From: an uncultured Croceitalea sp.
Lineage (GTDB): Bacteria; Bacteroidota; Bacteroidia; Flavobacteriales; Flavobacteriaceae
Length of the DNA: 64,000 nt
Assembly: GCA_947494805.1 (NCBI GenBank)
Contig: CANLWK010000001.1
Location: forward strand, 248,001-312,000
Direction of reading: 5' to 3'
Below, piece after piece: positions 24,335 to 33,040 of the stretch. The notes beneath the pieces were generated by a model that saw only the letters and a list, made by a program, of their open reading frames with translations, did no database searches and was not told the DNA's origin. The translations under genes and the position numbers were made by a program. The first letter of the stretch is position 1, and each line of letters begins with the position of its first letter.

Positions 24335-26490
24335 AACGTAGGCATTTTTTTAGAATATCGGCTCTGGGCAGTGGTAGTTTACTGGTAAGTACATTCATCC
24401 CTTTGGCATGTGCTTCTGAAGAACAGGAAGCTACCTTCTGGGATCCTAATTTTTTTATACGTATTGATTCCAATAACCTGGTCACCTTTATTTGTAGTAA
24501 GGCAGAACTTGGTCAAGGTACTTCTACGGGGCTAGCCATGATCATGGCCGATGAGCTTGGTGCCGATTTTGACAAAATAAAAGTGGAGTTTGCTGATGGA
24601 AGTAAAGAAAAGTACGGGCGTTTGCACTTGCAGGATACAGGGGGGAGCAACGGAATTCGTATGGTGTGGAAGCCTTTACGGGAGGCCATCGCCATTACCC
24701 GTGAGATTCTTATTAAAGCCGCGTCAATACAATTGGGACTTCCTGTATCTTCCCTGCATACGAGTATGGGCTATGTCCATAGTTCTAAAGATGATCAAAG
24801 TGTCGCATTTGGTGATTTAATTGCTGTGGCCTCCACCCTTCCAGCTCCGCTAGAAGTAAAGCTTAAAGATCCAGAACAATTTCAATACATTGGAAAGCCC
24901 ATTCCGGGTAGACTCACACAGAATGCTTCAAAAGGTATTGTTCCCTACAGTATCAATGTTAAACTGCCCAACATGGTATACGCTGTCATCGAAAGATGCC
25001 CCGTTTGGGGAGGGAGCCTAATTACTTATACCGATAGTGCGGCAAGGGAAGTGCCAGGGGTTATCGATATTTTTGAAATAACACCTACCGTATTACAGCA
25101 AAATGATTACAAAGGTGGGGTACGGCCGGGAGTTGCTGTAGTTGCCACCAATACCTGGGCGGCAATGAAAGCAAAGAAACTTTTGAAAATTGAATGGGAT
25201 TTAGGCCCCAATTCCAAATTCTCCAGTTCCGATGTCCACAATGGTCTTGTTCGATTCAAGGAAAGCAATAAATCTGTAGCTGCAAACTTTAGAAATGCAG
25301 AAAACATATTGAAGAATTCTAGTCGTAAGCTCAACGCCAATTATGAATCCCCGCATCAGGCCAATGCCTGCATGGAACCCCTGAACGCTGTGGCGTATCA
25401 CTATGGTTACAAAGTTGAAGTTTGGGCAGGCACACAATCCCCTTCTATGACCCGTGAACGTATTTCCGAGCTAACAGGTCTTCAGGAAACCGAAGTCACC
25501 GTCAACAACCACCCGGCAGGAGGCGGCTTTGGTAGAAGATTTTTTTGTGATTTTGTTGAGGAAGCGGTCTTGATTTCTGAAAGGGTAAGGCTGCCTGTAA
25601 AATTGATGTGGACTCGGGAAGACACCATCAAAACTTCAAAATATCACCCATACTCCCTTGACTTTTGGGAGGCGGCCATTGATGATGAAGGAATGCCCAT
25701 GGCATTGGGGTATCAAGGCTTTACCAGCGGACCTAGTGCATACCGTCCTTTTCCCTATGGACTTCCAATAGCATACCGGACCCGATTAAGCTATAAAAAT
25801 GGTTGGTTGATACCTAGGGCCTCTTGGAGAAGTGTATTGGCACATCCTTGGGCCCTAGGTTTGGAAAGTTTTATGGACGAATTGGCCGATAGCGCAAAAA
25901 AAGATCCTTTGAAATTTCGTTTGGATTTATTGGGTAATGCAGAAATCGTCGAGCAGAAAATGGACCCTTGGGTCGGAGACGACCTTCATCCCGAAAAACT
26001 CAAAGCTACATTGGAAAAAGTAGCTGACATGTCCAACTGGTTTGTGAAAACTGATGATGGTCTTTTTCAAGGCTGTTCATCAATTAGTTACAATACGTCC
26101 TATTGCTCAATGGTGGCAAATCTAAGACGTGGGCCAAATGGTCTGTACGTGTCAAAAATGTATGCCGTTATTGATTGTGGTCTGGCCATTAACCCCAGTA
26201 AGGTCAAGGCCCAAGTTGAGGGAAGTATAATTTGGGGATTGACTGCATTGTTAAAATCCTCCATAACCGTTAAAGATGGTATGGTAGAACAAAAAAACTT
26301 TGACGACTATCTATTGTTGCGTATTGATGAGACCCCTGAAATAGAGGTTGAAATTATGGATAGCAATGATGTTCCGACAGGTTCAGGTGAACCCGCTGTT
26401 CCAGGAGTGGCGCCTGCTGTTTTGAACGCACTATTCATGGCTACAGGACAGCGGGTCAGGAAAATACCTCTTGATTTAGGTTCATTCTGA
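24331..26490 (+). CDS. molybdopterin-binding subunit of the second hydroxylase (IorB-like)
   Basis: A 719-residue large subunit. MKRRHFFR followed by a hydrophobic stretch resembles a twin-arginine signal. The stretch ends PLACASEE, and Cys26 could be a lipidation site, although Pro at -3 is atypical. Motifs are ICSKAELGQGTSTGLAMIMADELG, HPAGGGFGRRFFCDF near residue 400, and the terminal GSGEPAVPGVAPAVLNA with the catalytic Glu. It is related to, but clearly distinct from, the subunit at 17000-19210. The substrate is unknown. The AraC gene follows 86 bases later on the same strand. Confidence 0.85.
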   Translation: MKRRHFFRISALGSGSLLVSTFIPLACASEEQEATFWDPNFFIRIDSNNLVTFICSKAELGQGTSTGLAMIMADELGADFDKIKVEFADGSKEKYGRLHLQDTGGSNGIRMVWKPLREAIAITREILIKAASIQLGLPVSSLHTSMGYVHSSKDDQSVAFGDLIAVASTLPAPLEVKLKDPEQFQYIGKPIPGRLTQNASKGIVPYSINVKLPNMVYAVIERCPVWGGSLITYTDSAAREVPGVIDIFEITPTVLQQNDYKGGVRPGVAVVATNTWAAMKAKKLLKIEWDLGPNSKFSSSDVHNGLVRFKESNKSVAANFRNAENILKNSSRKLNANYESPHQANACMEPLNAVAYHYGYKVEVWAGTQSPSMTRERISELTGLQETEVTVNNHPAGGGFGRRFFCDFVEEAVLISERVRLPVKLMWTREDTIKTSKYHPYSLDFWEAAIDDEGMPMALGYQGFTSGPSAYRPFPYGLPIAYRTRLSYKNGWLIPRASWRSVLAHPWALGLESFMDELADSAKKDPLKFRLDLLGNAEIVEQKMDPWVGDDLHPEKLKATLEKVADMSNWFVKTDDGLFQGCSSISYNTSYCSMVANLRRGPNGLYVSKMYAVIDCGLAINPSKVKAQVEGSIIWGLTALLKSSITVKDGMVEQKNFDDYLLLRIDETPEIEVEIMDSNDVPTGSGEPAVPGVAPAVLNALFMATGQRVRKIPLDLGSF

Positions 26491-26576
26491 GATGTTTACT
26501 TGGTTGATAGGCAGCTTTTCCCTAGTTAAAAGCATACGGTTTTGTAGTTTTATTCAAGAGATTATTGCTAGATACT

Positions 26577-27386
26577 ATGAATGCATTAAAATCTTTTTTT
26601 AGGCCGCTTCAACCAACTATTGGAACCAATCATTCAAGAAAGGTATGGTATAAAGAGTTTCAGGCTTCAAAAGATCTCGAGCAATATATATTTTGCTACT
26701 GGGAACTAAAATCAATCGCCTTAAGCAAAGAATCTTTTAAATATCGTGTCGTATCCGATGGGTGCGTGGATATTTTGGTGGATGTAAAGGAGGGCGAAAT
26801 ATTTATTACCGGATTTTCAAAGCAATATTTGGAATACGATCTTGGAACATCTTTTCACTATGTGGGTATTCGTTTTTATCCATTTATGTTTCCTTTGCTT
26901 TTCGGAATTTCGGCAGAAAAGGTAATCAACAAGTTTTTGAAGCTTGAATACTTGCTCCCAACACTGAGCAGCACCATTAAATACCAACTTGCAGAAAGAG
27001 TCAATACAAATAGACTACAGGACCTGCTTGGCGAAGTGCTGATTTCTTATATTGATAAAGAAAAAGACCTTTCTTCATTTGACCCCAGATTTTCAAATGC
27101 GGTAGATCAGATTCTTAAATCGGGAGGAAATACCCCTATTAATCAGCTTGACATTGCTTTAAGTCAGCGGCAACTAAGACGCTTTTTTCAATTCTACTTT
27201 GGGAAATCTCCTAAAGTTTTTGCTAAAATTTTCCGGTTCCAAAACATTCTCAATGCCAAACCTTCAATTCAAAGCCTGAAATCGGAAAAAGTGTTTTATG
27301 ATAAGGGGTATTATGATCAGGCGCATTTTATCAAGGATTTCAAGCGGTTTTATGGAGTAACGCCGTCCGAGGCGTTTGGCAGGTAA
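26577..27386 (+). CDS. AraC-family regulator with DUF6597-like sensor half
   Basis: A 269-residue cytoplasmic regulator. The N-terminal part shows YIFCYWELKS and VVSDGCVDILVDVKEGEIFITGFSKQY, the pattern of the DUF6597-type sensor half, in which a conserved PDGCxDxxF-like motif lies in a cupin-like domain. The C-terminal 100 residues hold the double helix-turn-helix: INQLDIALSQRQLRRFFQFYFGKSPKVFAKIFRFQ and then DQAHFIKDFKRFYGVTPSEAF. ATG 26577 is chosen; a TTG at 26565 adds four residues. Its position suggests control of the second hydroxylase pair, but this is not shown. Confidence 0.8.
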   Translation: MNALKSFFRPLQPTIGTNHSRKVWYKEFQASKDLEQYIFCYWELKSIALSKESFKYRVVSDGCVDILVDVKEGEIFITGFSKQYLEYDLGTSFHYVGIRFYPFMFPLLFGISAEKVINKFLKLEYLLPTLSSTIKYQLAERVNTNRLQDLLGEVLISYIDKEKDLSSFDPRFSNAVDQILKSGGNTPINQLDIALSQRQLRRFFQFYFGKSPKVFAKIFRFQNILNAKPSIQSLKSEKVFYDKGYYDQAHFIKDFKRFYGVTPSEAFGR

Positions 27387-27581
27387 AAGGAAAAGATCCT
27401 GTCCAAGATGCGAAGTGTCGTAGAATAAGCAGAGCAGGCTATTTAAGTAGTTCGCACTCCCAAAATTGTTGTTTGGGGAATTCTAAGAAATGATTCATCA
27501 CAATAAATTAAAATTGCGATGCAGTCTTGTGTTATCGAGGTCCACTTAAACTGATAAATCCAATTCTTTGTTCAGGTGACT

Positions 27582-28598
27582 ATGGTTATGAGGAGATACC
27601 TCTCTTTTATTGCTTTTGTTGGAATTTTTTCTTGTGCGGAAAAAGAAGGAGGTTTTAATGGCAAGAATACCGAAACCTTCGGCCATCCCTATCGTACTGA
27701 TTCGATAATCCTGAAACCTATAAAATTTCAGCCGGAAGTAGTGTCTACAAAAATTGACAAATACAACACCAGTTTCAGTCCGGATGGAAACACCATGTAT
27801 TATACTGTTACATCCCAAAAATTAGGAGTCACGGGCATTGCTTTTCAAAAATTTGAAAACGGGAGATTTAGGCGGCCAGAATTTGTTCCGTTCGTATCTG
27901 CTGATATTCCTATGACAGATGTTCAAATTTCACCAAATGGTGACTTGATGTTGTTTTCAACCTTTATGGACTATGAAGGAAAACCTGAGGGCTTCAACTT
28001 TAATATTTGGACTTCAGAGTTAACAAATGGGGAATGGCAGCGACCAGTCCCAATGGGGTATCCAATTTCTTCCACAGGCAATGAATTCTATCCAGTAATG
28101 ATAAATGACGGAAGTATTTACTTCTGTTCGGATAAGGATGGAAACTCAGATATCTATAAATCACAACTTGAAAATGGCCAATATCAACAACCAACTAAGT
28201 TGCCGGATAACATTAATTCCGTTAGTAGGGAGGCAGATGCATTTGTAGCTAGGGATGAGTCCTATATAATTTTTGTCCGTGTGGATGAACCGGATGGCTT
28301 CGGAAATAGTGATTTATACATCAGCTTTAGAATTAATGAGAACGAATGGACGGCCCCTGTTAACATGGGCGAAGAGGTAAATAGCCGTCAAATCGATGGC
28401 AGCCCATACGTAACGCCGGACGAAAAATACTTGATTTTCACGTCAAATAGGACGTCTGACGACATCAAAAAAAGGGCAATAAAAAGCTATGGAGATTTTG
28501 AAACAGTTACTTCCTCCAGTGACAATGGATCTTTGAATTTCTACATTGTTAATTTCAACTTGAAAAAATACAAGAACGATGTTTTTACTAAGAACTAG
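27582..28598 (+). CDS. PD40-type beta-propeller lipoprotein
   Basis: A 338-residue exported protein. The signal ends IFSC, giving a lipidated Cys about residue 16. Repeated TolB/PD40-type blades are visible: FSPDGNTMYYT, ISPNGDLMLFST, INDGSIYFCSDKDGNSDIY, VARDESYIIFVR, VTPDEKYLIFTSNR. Such propellers bind protein or peptidoglycan partners, or ligands in the periplasm. The start is one of three in-frame options (GTG 27576, ATG 27582, ATG 27588); I took the first ATG. It is related to 31938-32915, which shares the blade motifs and the NxxxxNS-x-x-x-DxSPxxxPD block. Confidence 0.75.
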   Translation: MVMRRYLSFIAFVGIFSCAEKEGGFNGKNTETFGHPYRTDSIILKPIKFQPEVVSTKIDKYNTSFSPDGNTMYYTVTSQKLGVTGIAFQKFENGRFRRPEFVPFVSADIPMTDVQISPNGDLMLFSTFMDYEGKPEGFNFNIWTSELTNGEWQRPVPMGYPISSTGNEFYPVMINDGSIYFCSDKDGNSDIYKSQLENGQYQQPTKLPDNINSVSREADAFVARDESYIIFVRVDEPDGFGNSDLYISFRINENEWTAPVNMGEEVNSRQIDGSPYVTPDEKYLIFTSNRTSDDIKKRAIKSYGDFETVTSSSDNGSLNFYIVNFNLKKYKNDVFTKN

Positions 28599-28692
28599 AA
28601 CATATTTTCAGCGCTCTTCTTCATTCTTTTATCATATAATGATATTAGTTATCAAGAAAAGGTAAAATCATTCAATTAAAGAAGCCCCACAT

Positions 28693-30126
28693 ATGAAACA
28701 GATATTGATAACCCTGGTCTTATTGACACTGTTGTCTTCAACCTATCTGAGGTCACAAGAGAACGCACCTTTTCTAACTGGAAAAGTAATAGTCTCAATA
28801 TCGGAGGGAACCTTTGAATGTGATTTAACACTAAGTGAAATTCCTCAAATTGAAGATTACTTTATACGATTAAATTCTGGTATGAACTTACTTCATATGA
28901 GAAGTAAAGACCCCGAGGACTTTTTAATCTACTATAGAAAATCTCGCAACGACAGTTTGTCCACTGGAGAAAGCACTGCCTACTATTTTCGGGATACGGA
29001 CAAAAAAGGAAAGTTCTTACCAAAAACCATACAGTTTAAGTACGTAGGAAAATTTCCAGTGGTAAAAGATACCATAGTGAATTATGCCAGAAAAGATTGG
29101 AAGGGCAATATAGCTTTCAATCAAAATGCTGTTCGTTCAGACGGGCGCCAATCTGCCTGGTATCCTATATTGTATGATATTAAAAACGATAAGGTATTTG
29201 AAAGGGTAAAATACAATATTGAAGTTACCTGCACAGATTGTAGCACTTTATATGTTAACGGCAACAAACCAATTAAGGCCAAATCACATAATTTCAAAAG
29301 CATGTATGCTCAAGAATTGGTACTCTTCTGCGGGAATTATGATTTTAAAAAACTAGACAACACCTATTTCTTAAACTCTGGATTTAATCAAAATGAAGTA
29401 AAAGAATTTGGCAAGCTTATAAATTCATACAAGCAATACTATGCCAGAAATCTTAAAATCACATTTGATGAATCAGTCAGTTTTATTCAAACCACGCCTA
29501 TTTCTAAAAAGGATGGTTGGATGTTCGTGTCGTATCCCACAATAGTAAGTATAGGTTGGCAAAATGGGTTGAGAAGTATCCTTGAACCTGAGTATCAAAA
29601 TTTTTACAGATCATTTATTGCCCATGAGTTAGGCCACCTCTATTTTGGAACTCTAAAGATGTTCAATAGTGAACTTGGAGATATGATGAGTGAAGGCTTT
29701 GCAGAATTTCTGTCATTGAACCTAACAAGGAATTTAATTAGTGAAAAGACCTACAGGGAACTGATTGACAAAAAAATCAAGAATCTTGAAAACTTTAATG
29801 CTATCCCTTTTGCCAAGATAAAATCTCACTCAGAGTATAATAATAGACAGCTTTATGTCTATGATTATGCCCCACTTATATTCCTGTCCATGGAAAGTGA
29901 AATTGGAGAAAAAAAAATGTGGAATTGGCTGAATATAATTTTGACCGTTGACACGCGATTCACCAATTACGATTTTTTAACATCTACACTTAAACAGGCA
30001 ATAAACAACGATAAGAAATACAATACATTAAAAACCAAGTACTTTGAAACCGAAAAATCGTTTGAAAATGTGATTAAGGTGTTAAAGTCTAAACAAAAGA
30101 AGAAGAATAAAAATGGTGATGGGTAA
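28693..30126 (+). CDS. exported gluzincin-type metalloprotease
   Basis: A 477-residue exported protein with a signal peptide (ending YLRSQ). The metal site is FIAHELGHLYFG near residue 315 with a third ligand Glu in MSEGFAEFLSL. Exactly 18 residues separate the HExxH from that Glu, the spacing of gluzincins such as M1 aminopeptidases. The usual M1 GxMEN/GAMEN exopeptidase motif is not obvious, and the N-terminal 200 residues look like a beta-sandwich. I call it a divergent M1-like peptidase and leave the specificity open. The C-terminus is very rich in lysine. Its own upstream gap is 94 bases. Confidence 0.75.
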   Translation: MKQILITLVLLTLLSSTYLRSQENAPFLTGKVIVSISEGTFECDLTLSEIPQIEDYFIRLNSGMNLLHMRSKDPEDFLIYYRKSRNDSLSTGESTAYYFRDTDKKGKFLPKTIQFKYVGKFPVVKDTIVNYARKDWKGNIAFNQNAVRSDGRQSAWYPILYDIKNDKVFERVKYNIEVTCTDCSTLYVNGNKPIKAKSHNFKSMYAQELVLFCGNYDFKKLDNTYFLNSGFNQNEVKEFGKLINSYKQYYARNLKITFDESVSFIQTTPISKKDGWMFVSYPTIVSIGWQNGLRSILEPEYQNFYRSFIAHELGHLYFGTLKMFNSELGDMMSEGFAEFLSLNLTRNLISEKTYRELIDKKIKNLENFNAIPFAKIKSHSEYNNRQLYVYDYAPLIFLSMESEIGEKKMWNWLNIILTVDTRFTNYDFLTSTLKQAINNDKKYNTLKTKYFETEKSFENVIKVLKSKQKKKNKNGDG

Positions 30127-30350
30127 ATATCTATTGTCCATTACTAACCAGAACACTCAGAATCATATTAAAACATAATTGAATTCGTACCCACTCAAAA
30201 TAAAGTAACACACCATACCATGTGGACAATTTTAATGCTACAGGATAAGTAGCAAAAACACATGGAATTCAAGGAATTGATGTGCAAATTGGAATAAAAA
30301 TCAATTAAAGTATTAGAAATACTACTGAAAACATTTAAAGCAATTATAGC
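30127..30350. other. intergenic stretch, nothing recognised
   Basis: An AT-rich 224-base gap between the protease and DUF5694 genes. I see no open frame, hairpin with T-tract or repeat here. Confidence 0.4.
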
Positions 30351-31181
30351 ATGAGAAACACATTACTAACTACTGCTTTCTTAGGATTGACATTAATTGG
30401 TCTTGGCCAAGATGTAAAAGAAGATTCACCTGTCCCCAGGGATTCAAGAAAAATCCAAGTGCTGAATTTGGCCACTTTTCATATGCGTCCTACGCCTGAT
30501 GAAAACTCGGTAGAATTTGATAATTCTGATAAGGAAGCCTTAATGGAAACACGCCAAATAAGTAGACTGGTAGCCAAGTTTAAGCCCACGGTAATCTGCG
30601 TTGAGATAGAACCCTCAGAAAACGATAAGCTAAACAGAGCATACAACAAATTTGTGACTGACTCAATTTCTGATAGTAGTTATGCTGGTGAAATAAGTCT
30701 TTTAGCATTTGAAATCGGGAGGCTTTGTAAAGTGGATAGCATCTATGGAATAAACCATAAAATGAATTACGATTACAACATCAATGATAAAATAACGAAC
30801 ACCTTAGACCCCATAACATTTGATGCCTATAATGAAAATCCACTTTTGTCTGCGCCCAATAAGGTAGCCCAGCTCAATGATATGAATACCCTGAATAAAT
30901 TAAGAACCATTAATGAAGAAGACTTTTTGGATTTCCTGATTATTGAAAACGCGGATATGTTAACGCACGTGGGGACTGAAAACAATTTTGAAGGTGCTGA
31001 TGAAGCTGCCAAATTTTACAAAAGAAATTTAAGAATGTACTCAAATCTGAATAGGATACTCATGAAAAAGGATGATAGGGTTCTTATCATTATGGGAGGC
31101 TCTCATACTGCTTTTTTCAGGGAATTTTTAAAACGGAGTCCTAAATATCAACTCGTTGATATTGATGAGTACCTTAAGTAA
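30351..31181 (+). CDS. DUF5694 family exported protein
   Basis: A 276-residue paralogue of 1003-1902. A signal peptide (ending IGLGQ) replaces the lipobox of the other copy, so this one is probably free in the periplasm. Family motifs are VLNLATFHMRPTPDE near residue 38, VICVEIEPSENDKLNRAYNKF, ADEAAKFYKRNLRMYSNLNRI near 225, and the late IMGGSHTAFFREFL. No reaction is established for the family. The nearby VOC protein (75 bases downstream) may be co-transcribed. Confidence 0.75.
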   Translation: MRNTLLTTAFLGLTLIGLGQDVKEDSPVPRDSRKIQVLNLATFHMRPTPDENSVEFDNSDKEALMETRQISRLVAKFKPTVICVEIEPSENDKLNRAYNKFVTDSISDSSYAGEISLLAFEIGRLCKVDSIYGINHKMNYDYNINDKITNTLDPITFDAYNENPLLSAPNKVAQLNDMNTLNKLRTINEEDFLDFLIIENADMLTHVGTENNFEGADEAAKFYKRNLRMYSNLNRILMKKDDRVLIIMGGSHTAFFREFLKRSPKYQLVDIDEYLK

Positions 31182-31256
31182 GAGACTTGTCCGTTTTGTA
31201 CAATGGATTCAGATGGCATGATGGCAAATTTGTACCATAATCTTAAACAAATTGTC

Positions 31257-31724
31257 ATGAAAAAATGTGTTTATTTAATTGGTGCCCTAATGCTCACCAC
31301 ACAATTATTTTCCCAAACCAATGTCGAATCTAAAAATCAAAAAGAAATGAAACTTAATGCAGGAATTATAACCTCAAAAATCAAAGAGACAAAGGAGTTT
31401 TATCAAAACAACCTCGGTTTTGGTGTTACATTTGAAAACGAATTCTATCTTCTAATGCACACTCCGGACCGAAGTGCACAACTTAGCTTCTTGCTCCCTA
31501 ATCATCCCTCACAGCAACCTTTGTTTCAGTCGGAGTTCAATGGCAGTGGAATGTACTTGACCATTGAAGTTGACGACGTGGATACCCTTTACGAATCCTT
31601 GTTAGAAAAAGGGGTTGATATTCAAATAGCCCTAAGGGATGAGCCCTGGGGTGACCGGCACTTTGCCATTCAAGACCCTAATGGTATAGGTATTGATCTG
31701 GTGAAATATTCTGCTCCAAAGTAG
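31257..31724 (+). CDS. exported VOC-superfamily (glyoxalase-like) protein
   Basis: A 155-residue protein. The signal peptide MKKCVYLIGALMLTTQLFSQ is followed by one vicinal-oxygen-chelate domain: LNAGIITSKIKETKEFYQNNLGFGVTFENEFYLLMH, then YLTIEVDDVDTLYESLLEKGVDI and the ending DEPWGDRHFAIQDPNGIGIDLVKY. VOC domains serve as lyases, dioxygenases and drug-binding proteins. The metal ligands are not securely identifiable, and export is unusual for the group. ATG 31257 is chosen because it begins the signal; an upstream in-frame start at 31203 adds 18 residues that do not fit a signal peptide. Confidence 0.75.
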   Translation: MKKCVYLIGALMLTTQLFSQTNVESKNQKEMKLNAGIITSKIKETKEFYQNNLGFGVTFENEFYLLMHTPDRSAQLSFLLPNHPSQQPLFQSEFNGSGMYLTIEVDDVDTLYESLLEKGVDIQIALRDEPWGDRHFAIQDPNGIGIDLVKYSAPK

Positions 31725-31771
31725 ACGCTCTTTTTATCTGGAAATTGGGATAATCTACGGATTGGAGTACT

Positions 31772-31820
31772 AAAAAAGTTGTTCGGAGAAAACCAATGAT
31801 AGTTCTCGAGCAACTTTTTT
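31772..31820 (+). terminator. rho-independent terminator after the VOC gene
   Basis: AAAAAAGTTGTTCGGAGAA on the left pairs with TTCTCGAGCAACTTTTTT on the right with one bulge and one mismatch. The right arm ends in a T-run. It lies 47 bases after the VOC stop codon. Confidence 0.65.
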
Positions 31821-31937
31821 AATTTATGGAGCATATCCAGTATGTAGAATAATGAAAATGCCGTCATTACTCTTGTTGGGTATGCTCCTTTTCACACTTT
31901 GCAAATGCTTAAGTATAGCAGGTAAAAAAACAACAAA

Positions 31938-32915
31938 ATGAAATTTCCAACTCTATTATTCCTTTCAAGCTTAGCAGTGGGCTTGAAGCTTGTCGCCCAA
32001 GAAAATCAATTGAATAAAATTCTAGAAAATCTCAAGGTTGAATTGGTGCAGCCTGAGACCATATCTACTAAAGATTTTGAATTCGGGACATCCGTATCAC
32101 CAGATGGGAATGAATTTTTCTTTGTTAAAGGCTTGCCAAGGTTCGGACGAACAGTGATTGTTTACTGCAAGTGGAAGGATGCTAGTTGGTCACCACCTCT
32201 TGTCGCCCAATTTTCTGGGAAGTACAATGACACCAATCCTTATTTCTCAAAGGATGGCAAAAGACTATATTTTACTTCAGATAGACCATCGCAAAATCCA
32301 AACATTCAAGGAAGAAACTTTTGGTATGTAGAGCGCACAACACATGGGTGGTCCGAGCCTAAAGTTGTACCAGGTAGTATAAATGATCAATACGATATTG
32401 TGTATCCTACGATTCAATTGGACCGCACCGTCCATTTTGTGTCTTGGAACAGACCAGATTCACAAAATGGGGACATTTACGTGTCAAAATTTAAAAACGG
32501 GACTTATACTTCGCCAGAATTAGTTGAGGAATTGAACACTACCTCAAGTGATGCGGACCCTGAACTAAGCAATGATGGACAGCTCATGTTTTTAACGAGT
32601 ACCAGGGAGGGTGGGCTTGGCCATTATGATCTTTACGTATTTAAAAAGAAAACAAATGGGAAATGGGGTAAAGCTATCAATCTGGGAAACCAAGTGAACT
32701 CTAACCGTATGGACTCTGACCCAATCCTAAGTCCTGATGGACAAACACTTTATTTTTCTAGTGATAGGTTGGCATATCCAGACGTTTCTAAACAGACATA
32801 CGCGAATTATGGTGATATTCGTTCATTTTACAATCAAATACTTAACGGAGCAATGAATATATATAAGGTAGATATAAGTGAGCTTTTATCTTTTTTAAAA
32901 GAAACGGATTTTTAA
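31938..32915 (+). CDS. PD40-type beta-propeller exported protein
   Basis: A 325-residue protein with a signal peptide (ending KLVAQ). Blades of the TolB/PD40 type follow: TSVSPDGNEFFFVK, FSKDGKRLYFTSDRPS, LDRTVHFVSWNRPDSQNGDIYVSKF, LSNDGQLMFLTSTREGGLGHYDLYVF, LSPDGQTLYFSSDR. It shares a layout with 27582-28598 and likely arose from the same ancestor. The role is unknown; such propellers often act as partners of transport or sensing systems. It is followed directly by a decayed gene fragment (32918-33024). Confidence 0.75.
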   Translation: MKFPTLLFLSSLAVGLKLVAQENQLNKILENLKVELVQPETISTKDFEFGTSVSPDGNEFFFVKGLPRFGRTVIVYCKWKDASWSPPLVAQFSGKYNDTNPYFSKDGKRLYFTSDRPSQNPNIQGRNFWYVERTTHGWSEPKVVPGSINDQYDIVYPTIQLDRTVHFVSWNRPDSQNGDIYVSKFKNGTYTSPELVEELNTTSSDADPELSNDGQLMFLTSTREGGLGHYDLYVFKKKTNGKWGKAINLGNQVNSNRMDSDPILSPDGQTLYFSSDRLAYPDVSKQTYANYGDIRSFYNQILNGAMNIYKVDISELLSFLKETDF

Positions 32916-32917
32916 AA

Positions 32918-33024
32918 AATTCTTTTAGATTCTCATAGCAAGAGGGTTTCAACAGAATGAGGTTCCTTTGAATATTTATGCCAGACACATGTTGATACAG
33001 CGTTCGTGCAAAAACAACTTGACT
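32918..33024 (+). pseudogene. decayed copy of an internal part of gene 36060-37166
   Basis: About 106 bases align without gaps to 36500-36605. By eye, 84 of 106 positions agree (about 79 percent). Blocks such as CAAGAGGGTTTCAACAGA and TTCGTGCAAAAACAA are identical. In the functional gene this encodes LILLDSLDKRVSTDL through AFVQKQFD. Here the frame is broken by stops (for example TGA after AACAGAA). It therefore looks like the remains of a paralogue lost by deletion and drift. Confidence 0.75.
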
Positions 33025-33040
33025 TAGAAGAACGAATTGC

